The translations under genes and the position numbers were made by a program. The notes below the pieces were generated by a model. The model did not search any database. It saw only the letters and a list, made by a program, of their open reading frames with translations, and was not told where the DNA came from. From CAWBVG01 sp963792175 (GTDB lineage: Bacteria; Acidobacteriota; Vicinamibacteria; Vicinamibacterales; CAVVIG01), in assembly GCA_963792175.1 (NCBI GenBank), contig CAWBVG010000026.1, positions 1 through 19,713 on the forward strand: a stretch of 19,713 nt of DNA, read 5' to 3'. Every line of letters begins with the position of its first letter. The first letter of the stretch is position 1. Positions 13,490 to 19,713 of the stretch are shown here, in pieces.

Positions 13490-14246
13490 GTGACAAACAG
13501 ATTCGCGGCGAGCCTGTTGACGGCGCTGGCGCTGGCGACCGCCGGGTCCCGGCCGATCGCGGGCCAGGACAGGCGACTATCGGCCGCCGGCCGGACCGGC
13601 GCCACGCCTGGCCTCGGGCAAAGTGGATTTCAGCGGCGTCTGGCAGAAGCCGTACGCGCCGGACCTGGCCAAGGACGGCAAGGATTTCAAAGGCGTCGCC
13701 GAGCTGCCGTTCACGCCCTGGGGAGCGGCCGAGTGGAAGAGCTACGACGCCGCCGACGGCGACTACACCGGCGCCTGCCTGCCGTTCGGGATGACGCGCT
13801 CGATCAACACCCCCGAACCGATGCAGATCATGCAGAGCGACACCTACTTCGCGTTCCTGTTCGAGCAGAATTCCTGGTTTACGGTGGCGCCGATCGACGG
13901 CCGTCCGCACCGCACGGGAATCGCCACGTGGTTCGGCGATTCAGTGGGTCATTGGGAAGGCGAGACGCTGGTCATCGACACCGTGAACTTCAACGGCAAG
14001 ACCCGCCTCGACACCGTCGGCCACCCGCACAGCGATCAGCTGCACCTGGTGCAGCGCTTCACGCGGCCGGACCTTGGCCACATCACGCACGAGATGATCA
14101 TCGAGGATCCGAAGACGTTCACCAGGCCGTGGAAGACGACGCGGACGTTCACGCTGCGCCCCGACTGGGAAATGATGGAGTACTCCTGCGAAGAGAACAA
14201 CAAGAGCCTGTGGGAGGGCCGGATCAAGATTCCGAAACGGCCGTAA
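13490..14246 (+). CDS. Secreted VDFSGVW-type protein, paralog of the 1567 gene, frameshifted
   Basis: GTG 13490 starts a signal peptide (TNRFAASLLTALALATAGSRPIAGQ). From about 13600 the family sequence runs one frame over (PRLASGKVDFSGVWQKP...), so one base appears extra somewhere in 13565-13600. Blocks PIDGRPH, GHWEGETLVIDTVNFNGKT, LHLVQRFT, EDPKTFTRPW and MEYSCEENN match, in order, the protein at 1567-2580. The restored product would be about 250 residues. It is exported, with no proven function in the family. It forms a likely pair with the preceding DUF6152 gene and ends 66 bases before the convergent kinase gene; I see no clear terminator hairpin between them. Confidence 0.75.
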
Positions 14247-14312
14247 CGTCATCGCAACGGCTGACGCGTCGACGAGCGCTGACGTCACGGCGATCCCTGG
14301 CTGAGCCGATGT

Positions 14313-16805
14313 TCAGGCCTCTCGATCCGCGGCGTACACCGCAGTACCAAACGGCGATCGACCGGCGAGCGCGACCACGAAACCGTAGACGGCCAGGCCG
14401 CCGATCAGCACCATCGTGAGCATCGACAGCGGGAAATACCAGGACCGCGCGCTCAAGGTGATCGGCAGCCGCGTCATCAGGTCCGTGAAGAAGAGCATCA
14501 CCGCCGTCGAGAACAGCCCGAAGCGGAGGAGCACGAAGACGGCAAAGGCCGCCAGCGCGACGGCGAACACCAGATCCCAGGGCATCGCGCCAACGCCCAG
14601 ATTGAGCGTCGCCACGCTCAACACCCAGATGATCACGCTGACGCGCTGGTTGCGAACGATGACGCGAATCAGCAGCAGCGTGCCGAGCATGGCGAGCGCG
14701 AAATTCAAGACGTCGATCCCGAAGTACACGATCAAGCCGAAATAGGGCACCAGCCGCAGCGCCTCGAGCGAATACGCCTGGTCGAGCGGGCTGACGACCA
14801 CGCCGAGTCGGCGCGAGACCTCCACCCGCGCGATCAACAGTGCGACCATCCCGATGCCGGCCAGCAGTCCGGCGAGGATGTCGCGGCCGACCAATGGATC
14901 GCGGACGCGCCCGGAGAGCAGCCGCGCCCACGAGATCAGCGTATGCGGCCACCAGCGTCGCACGTAGGGCTCGAGGCTGATGTAGATCAACCAGGCAAAC
15001 GCCGTCCAGACCAGGGCCCACCCGGTGGCGATCAGGAGAAAGATCCACTCGTCGACCACCAGCGGTACGTGATGCGCGCGCAGGACCGGCCACAAGACGC
15101 CGCCGCTCGCGATCCAGATCGCAAGCCGTCGGCCGCCGCGGGTGTCGCCGTAGCCGAGGCGCAGGTTCCGCCGCGCGAGAATGCCGCCGCCGATGAACAG
15201 CGCGATCGAGAAGATCACGAGCAGCACTTCATTGGTCGGCGATCGCGCGCCTCGCGAAAACCACGTCTGCCGGACCGGCGGCGCGGCATTCACGGTCGCG
15301 ACGTCGAAATACACTGGCAGGCCAGCGAGCGACGCACCGACCACGCGAAGCCTGTCCGGCGAATTACCAGGCTGTTCCCACATGATTTGGCTATCGTGCG
15401 GCACCATCACCATGGGTTCTGCGCCGACCACGTCCCTGGCTCCCCCGTTCTCCGCGAATGCTCGGATGTCCAGCTGCGCTTCGGTGAACAACGTCGCCCA
15501 GGTTGGCGCCTCCTGCGTGGGCGAAGGAGGCGTCACACGCTCAGGAGTCGCGTTGAAACGAATCAGCTTGCCGGTCGGATCCAGAACCACGGTCGCCATC
15601 CCCGGCACATCGTTCGGCGGATCGCGCTCGATCAGAACGTGCATCGAGTTTTGTGAGATCAGGTATTGCGGACTCTGGCGATACACGAAGCGGACGCCCG
15701 GCTCGAACCAGTATTCGCTGTCGCGTGCTTCCGCGACGTGCCCGATGCGCGACAGGATGGCGCGGGCGCGCTCAGCGAGCACCTCGCCCGGCTTCGGGAC
15801 TCGCGCCGGATCGATCTGCGTCACATCGCTGACGCCCAGCCCGACGCCGAGGGTGCCGGCGACGATGGCGGCGAGCAACGGCCAGGCCAGGGCCGGCTGC
15901 AGCGCGCCCTTGTGTCCAGCCGCAGCGATCATCTCGGGTGATGGCATGCGTCCGGCGGCCAATGCCGCCGACAACGCGTCGCCGCCGGGCAGCGCGGCGG
16001 CGACCGACCAGGCCGAGTCGGGTCGATCCGCAGGGTCAGCCTCGAGGCAGCGCCGGATGACTCTCTCGGCGGCCGGGTCGATGCCCGACAGGCGCGCGAG
16101 CGCGGCCGGCCCCGGCTCGCCCGCCACGGTGCGCTCCGCGATCGAGCGGACGTGGAACAAGCGTCGGCCGGTGAAGACTTCGTACAGCACGACGCCGAGC
16201 GAATAGAGGTCGGTCCGCTCGCCGGCGTCCTGTCCAGCCGTTTGCTCGGGCGCCATGTATGCCGGCGTGCCCGCGATGGCGTTCACGGAGTCGCCGAGCG
16301 GTGTCGCGAAGCCGAGATCGACGATGCGGACCTGTCCGCGGCCGTCCAGCATGATGTTGCCGGGCTTCAGATCGCGGTGCAGGACGCCGCGGTCGTGCGC
16401 GGCGGCCAGTCCCGCGCACAACTGCCGCGCGACATCGAGCGCCTTTTCGGCCGGCAACGAGCCGATGCGGCGCAGCAGCGATGCGAGCGTCTCGCCGTCG
16501 ATGTATTCCATCGACAGGTAGTGCCAGCCGTCGGCTTCGCCGATGTCGTAGACGCGGCAGACGTTCGGGTGCGCGATGTCGCGGGCGAGGCGGACCTCGG
16601 TGATGAAGCGGGTGACGAAATTCGGGTGCGGCCCGCTGCTCGGCGACAGCAGCTTCAGCGCGACGCGCTGACCGAGCTTGAGGTCGTCGGCGCGGTACAC
16701 TTCGCCGGTCGCGCCGCGGCCGAGCAGGCTGACGATCCGGTAGCGCGCCGCGAAGATCCGGCCGGGCGGAAATCTTGCGTCACCGAGCGGCTGGACGTCG
16801 GACAC
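14313..16805 (-). CDS. Membrane Ser/Thr protein kinase with multi-pass C-terminal region
   Basis: The product is 830 aa from GTG at 16805. The N-terminus VSDVQPLGDARFPPGRIFAARYRIV matches acidobacterial kinases; ATG 16937 is in frame but would add 44 unlike residues and leave only 21 bases to the divergent gene. Kinase landmarks are GRGATGEVY (29-37), K51 in VALK, HRDLKPGN (143-150, D145), D163-L-G instead of DFG, and APE 185-187. One helix near 305-325 follows, then an extracytoplasmic region with YWFEPGVRFVYRQSPQYL. After that come several more predicted helices, from about EVLLVIFSIALFIGGGILA to the C-terminus. It is likely a sensor kinase whose membrane portion detects an unknown signal. 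It converges on the VDFSGVW gene and diverges from the kinase at 16959. Confidence 0.85.
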   Translation of the reverse strand: MSDVQPLGDARFPPGRIFAARYRIVSLLGRGATGEVYRADDLKLGQRVALKLLSPSSGPHPNFVTRFITEVRLARDIAHPNVCRVYDIGEADGWHYLSMEYIDGETLASLLRRIGSLPAEKALDVARQLCAGLAAAHDRGVLHRDLKPGNIMLDGRGQVRIVDLGFATPLGDSVNAIAGTPAYMAPEQTAGQDAGERTDLYSLGVVLYEVFTGRRLFHVRSIAERTVAGEPGPAALARLSGIDPAAERVIRRCLEADPADRPDSAWSVAAALPGGDALSAALAAGRMPSPEMIAAAGHKGALQPALAWPLLAAIVAGTLGVGLGVSDVTQIDPARVPKPGEVLAERARAILSRIGHVAEARDSEYWFEPGVRFVYRQSPQYLISQNSMHVLIERDPPNDVPGMATVVLDPTGKLIRFNATPERVTPPSPTQEAPTWATLFTEAQLDIRAFAENGGARDVVGAEPMVMVPHDSQIMWEQPGNSPDRLRVVGASLAGLPVYFDVATVNAAPPVRQTWFSRGARSPTNEVLLVIFSIALFIGGGILARRNLRLGYGDTRGGRRLAIWIASGGVLWPVLRAHHVPLVVDEWIFLLIATGWALVWTAFAWLIYISLEPYVRRWWPHTLISWARLLSGRVRDPLVGRDILAGLLAGIGMVALLIARVEVSRRLGVVVSPLDQAYSLEALRLVPYFGLIVYFGIDVLNFALAMLGTLLLIRVIVRNQRVSVIIWVLSVATLNLGVGAMPWDLVFAVALAAFAVFVLLRFGLFSTAVMLFFTDLMTRLPITLSARSWYFPLSMLTMVLIGGLAVYGFVVALAGRSPFGTAVYAADREA

Positions 16806-16958
16806 GCGCAGCCCGCGCTCGCTGTCGAGCCGCGTGACCGTCGAATCAGCGTCGGCGGGTGTGCGGGGTTTGGTGTCCGTACTCGCATTGTACGGCGTCC
16901 GCCAGAGGCTTCGTGCCGATCCGCCGGTATACTGCATCCCTCGGCCCGATATCCCGAC
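16806..16958. promoter_or_regulatory. Shared upstream region of two divergent kinase genes
   Basis: These 153 bases separate the two chosen starts. Rightward, TATACT at 16928-16933 resembles a -10 box, 25 bases before ATG 16959. Leftward, the complement of 16887-16892 is TACAAT, also -10-like. I find no convincing -35 box at the right spacing for either, and no operator-like dyad. Proposed from position and these hexamers only. Confidence 0.3.
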
Positions 16959-19661
16959 ATGCTGGCGGCAGGAACGCGTATCGGCAGGTATGAGGTCCTC
17001 GCCTTTATTGGCGCAGGCGGCATGGGCGAGGTCTATCGTGCGCGTGACATCGGGCTCGGTCGTGTCGTCGCGCTGAAGATCCTGCCAGACACGCTCCTGC
17101 AGCATTCAGAATCGCTGGCACGCTTTCGCCGCGAAGCGCAGTTGCTCGCCTCACTCAATCATCCGCACATCGCTGCGGTCTACGGTCTCGAAGAGGTCCC
17201 TTCGACCCCTCCGGGAAGATCAGGACCAGCGGCTGTCGTGGCGATCGCCCTCGAATTCGTCGATGGCGAGGGACTGGACGCGAGGCTGGCACGCGGGGCG
17301 ATCCCGATGGACGAGGTCGTCCGCATCGGCCGACAGATCGCCGAGGGACTCGAGGCCGCGCACGAGCGCGGCGTCATTCACCGCGATCTGAAGCCCGCGA
17401 ACGTTCGCCTGACGTCCGACGGCAAGGTGAAGATCCTCGACTTCGGTCTTGCCAAAGCGATCGAACACGAGGCCAACAGCGGGACCACGAGTGCGGCCAG
17501 TCCCACCGTTGCACCGCTCGCGACGACGGCGGGGATGATCGTCGGGACCGTTGCCTACATGGCGCCGGAACAGGCGCGAGGCAAAGCGGTGGACAAACGG
17601 GCGGACATCTGGGCGTTCGGCGTGCTCCTCTTCGAGCTGATCAGCGGCCAACGCCCGTTCGAAGGCGAAACGGTGAGCGACACGCTCGCCTCGGTCCTGA
17701 CGCGCGATGTCGACCTTGACCGTCTGCCGCCCAGCACGCCAGACGCGCTCCGCACGTTGCTGTCGCGGTGCCTCGAGCGGGACGTCACGGTGCGGCTGCG
17801 CGACATCGGCGAGGCGCGCATCGCGCTCTCGGGGGCGCCGCGCGCGATGACCGCAACCGCGGCACCAACGACGAACGACAGCAAGCGTCGACTCGGGGCG
17901 GCCGTGCTATTCGCTGCGGCGATCGGAAGCCTGATCGTTGGCGCAGCGGGCCACGCGGTGTGGTCGACCTGGCGAACGGCCTCACAAGAGGAGCGTGCGC
18001 CGCTGACTCTCGGCATCGACGCCGGAACCAACACGCCGATTGCCGGCGCCGGCTGGGTTGGCCTCAACTGGATCGGATCCGTCGCCGTGCTGTCACCCGA
18101 CGGCCGGATGTTCGCATTCGTCGCGCGCGGCGCTTCAGGCGGCCGGTGGCAGCTGTACCTCCGCCGATTCGATGAACTGACGGCACGACCACTCGCCGGT
18201 ACTGAAGATGCCTACGCACCGTTCTTTTCGCCGGACGGCGGCTCGATTGGCTTCTTTTCCGGCGGTCGACTGCTGACAATCGCACTGGGCAGCGGCACCG
18301 TCACGCCACTGGCGAACGTCTTCGAGGCGCGCGGCGGCACCTGGAGCGAAGACGGCACCATCGTCTTCGCGCCGCGCCCCGACGGTCCGTTGTACCGCAT
18401 GGCAGCGACCGGCGGCGAGATGACGCAGGTCACCACGCTCGATCCCAAAACCGGCGAGACGACGCACCGCTGGCCACAGTTCCTCCCCGGTGGCAAAAGT
18501 GTGATCTACACCGCACACGGCCTCGCCGGCACCGCCAAGGCTGGCGACGTGATCGTCCAGACCGGGACCGAACGCCGTACGGTTCATCGCGGCGGCCTCT
18601 TCGGACGCTACTCGCGAAGCGGACATCTCTTGTATGTCAACGGGGGCAAGCTGTTCGCGGCGCCCTTCGACGCGAACCGCCTCCAAGAGACTGGCCCGAG
18701 CGTGGCGGTCGTCGACGACATCGCCTACTCTCCGCTCAATGGCACGGCTCGGTACTCGCTCTCCAACACGGGCACGTTGGCGTATCGACGCGCGCGCAGC
18801 CCGAACCGGAGGCTGGTGTGGATGGATCCGTCAGGTCAGCTGCAACCGCTGCGAAATGTCGCCGCCGAGTACCAGGAGGCGCGGATTTCGCCTGACGGCA
18901 GCCGCATCGCGCTGGACATCAGCGACGGAACGCAATCGGACATCTGGATCTACGCGCTGGCGCGCGACGCCATCACCCGCCTCACGTTCTATGCGGACAA
19001 CGACGTGTCGCCCGTCTGGTCAGCGGATGGCCAGCGCGTCGCGTACTCCTCATGGCGGCCGGATGTCGGAACGTTCAACCTGTTTCTGGTGCGCGCCGAC
19101 GGCAGCGGTGAGCCGCAGCGTTTGACGACGAGCAAGAATCGCCAGAATCCAATCGCCTGGCATCCCGGCGGGAAATACCTGCTGGTCTCCGAGGATTCCC
19201 ACGCCACCGGAGGGGATCTCATGTTGCTGCCGATTGACGTCGCGGCCAGCGGCGCCGTGACAGCGGGTTCGCCGCAACCGTTCCTCACGACGTCGGCCAA
19301 CGAGGTGGCCGGCCAGTTCTCGCCGGACGGACAGTGGATCGCCTACACGTCCGATGAATCAGGACGCAACGAAGTCTACGTGCGGCCCTTCCCGAGCGGT
19401 GCCGGGCGCTGGCAGGTTTCCACCGAAGGCGCCGAGTGGATCGAATGGCGGCGCAATGGGCAGTTGTTCTATGGGCTTTCGGAGGACGTGGTGATGCGGG
19501 TCCCGTACCGCATCGGGGGCGCGACGTTCATTGCGGAGAAGCCTCAGGTCTGGCTGCGCATCCCGCCAGGGACCATTTGGGTGGATCCGTCCGCCGATGG
19601 CACCCGCGCGATCGTGATTCGATCGGAGACGCGCGCACGGAGTCGGTCGTGCTCATGGTGA
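16959..19661 (+). CDS. Ser/Thr protein kinase with TolB/WD40-like propeller, frameshifted at the C-terminus
   Basis: It starts at ATG 16959 (MLAAGTRIGRYEVLAFIGAGGMGEVYRA), the kinase beginning almost at residue 1. Landmarks: K40, HRDLKPANV (141-149, D143), DFG 161-163, APE 202-204 and DIWAFGVLLFELISGQRPF. A helix at about 312-334 anchors the protein. Beyond it lies a propeller of repeated blades with SPDGRMFAFVA, FSPDGGSIGFFS, ISPDGSRIALD, WSADGQRVAYSS and FSPDGQWIAYTSDESGRNEVYVRPFP. This kinase-TM-propeller arrangement is frequent in Acidobacteriota; the ligand is unknown. As written it stops at TGA 19659, but the usual type of ending (TESVVLMVNFFEHLRRKLQ) continues one frame back to TGA 19703-19705. 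One base is therefore probably missing near 19624-19645. Restored length is about 915 residues. Confidence 0.85.
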   Translation: MLAAGTRIGRYEVLAFIGAGGMGEVYRARDIGLGRVVALKILPDTLLQHSESLARFRREAQLLASLNHPHIAAVYGLEEVPSTPPGRSGPAAVVAIALEFVDGEGLDARLARGAIPMDEVVRIGRQIAEGLEAAHERGVIHRDLKPANVRLTSDGKVKILDFGLAKAIEHEANSGTTSAASPTVAPLATTAGMIVGTVAYMAPEQARGKAVDKRADIWAFGVLLFELISGQRPFEGETVSDTLASVLTRDVDLDRLPPSTPDALRTLLSRCLERDVTVRLRDIGEARIALSGAPRAMTATAAPTTNDSKRRLGAAVLFAAAIGSLIVGAAGHAVWSTWRTASQEERAPLTLGIDAGTNTPIAGAGWVGLNWIGSVAVLSPDGRMFAFVARGASGGRWQLYLRRFDELTARPLAGTEDAYAPFFSPDGGSIGFFSGGRLLTIALGSGTVTPLANVFEARGGTWSEDGTIVFAPRPDGPLYRMAATGGEMTQVTTLDPKTGETTHRWPQFLPGGKSVIYTAHGLAGTAKAGDVIVQTGTERRTVHRGGLFGRYSRSGHLLYVNGGKLFAAPFDANRLQETGPSVAVVDDIAYSPLNGTARYSLSNTGTLAYRRARSPNRRLVWMDPSGQLQPLRNVAAEYQEARISPDGSRIALDISDGTQSDIWIYALARDAITRLTFYADNDVSPVWSADGQRVAYSSWRPDVGTFNLFLVRADGSGEPQRLTTSKNRQNPIAWHPGGKYLLVSEDSHATGGDLMLLPIDVAASGAVTAGSPQPFLTTSANEVAGQFSPDGQWIAYTSDESGRNEVYVRPFPSGAGRWQVSTEGAEWIEWRRNGQLFYGLSEDVVMRVPYRIGGATFIAEKPQVWLRIPPGTIWVDPSADGTRAIVIRSETRARSRSCSW

Positions 19662-19713
19662 ACTTCTTCGAGCACCTCCGACGGAAGCTGCAGGGTGGAG
19701 GCTGAGCCACACA

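Noticed and set aside
16152..16958. Upstream extension of the rightward kinase frame
   Set aside because: It runs antisense through the kinase domain of the leftward gene. The kinase family start matches ATG 16959.
16806..17105. Longer N-terminus for the leftward kinase (ATG 16937 or further upstream)
   Set aside because: The added residues resemble no kinase N-terminus and would overlap or crowd the divergent gene. GTG 16805 matches the family.

Overview
High-GC bacterial DNA, most probably an Acidobacteriota genome and likely Vicinamibacteria (inference from gene content; no rRNA or other marker is present). Pointers are two secreted PDLQGIW/VDFSGVW-type proteins, a DUF6152 protein, a TPR protein of the HYIIHTYD/PHALHMPSH type, and two large membrane Ser/Thr kinases, one with a TolB/WD40-like propeller. 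No tRNA, rRNA, CRISPR, transposase or integrase was seen. No gene-free stretch exceeds 300 bases.

Layout. (i) 1-2580, plus strand: the 3' part of a TPR gene and a secreted protein of unknown function. (ii) 2601-8514, plus strand: a CoA-thioester aromatic module. It comprises a 2-aminobenzoyl-CoA (or salicylyl-CoA) type flavin monooxygenase joined to an old-yellow-enzyme reductase, a crotonase-fold enzyme, an aryl-CoA ligase and a Rid-family protein. A small GxxExxY (PD-(D/E)XK-like) gene of low GC interrupts it. (iii) 8605-13025, plus strand: a tightly packed protocatechuate block, pcaC-pcaH-pcaG-pcaB, plus an AAHS-type MFS transporter. (iv) 13067-14246, plus strand: a DUF6152 protein and a second VDFSGVW-type secreted protein, paralogous to the one at 1567. 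(v) 14313-19705: two divergent Ser/Thr kinases with a shared upstream region near 16.8-16.96 kb.

How the genes could work together. The MFS protein would import an aromatic acid. The ligase would activate 2-aminobenzoate or a relative to its CoA ester, and the monooxygenase/reductase would hydroxylate and reduce the ring. The crotonase-fold and Rid proteins would handle ring cleavage or imine/enamine hydrolysis. In parallel, PcaHG opens protocatechuate, PcaB cyclises carboxymuconate and PcaC decarboxylates the lactone. PcaD and PcaIJF are not in the window.

Two features stand out. First, every gene junction between 1.5 and 8.6 kb carries a hairpin-type intergenic repeat or one arm of one. 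The GxxExxY gene lies between the two arms of one such repeat, where sister copies have only a 5-11 base loop. The pca block lacks such repeats at its junctions. Second, at least seven places need a change of reading frame to restore family-like proteins (about 3.34, 3.77, 6.41, 11.16, 13.12, 13.58 and 19.63 kb). I think consensus indel error is more likely than decay of so many genes, but reads are needed to decide.
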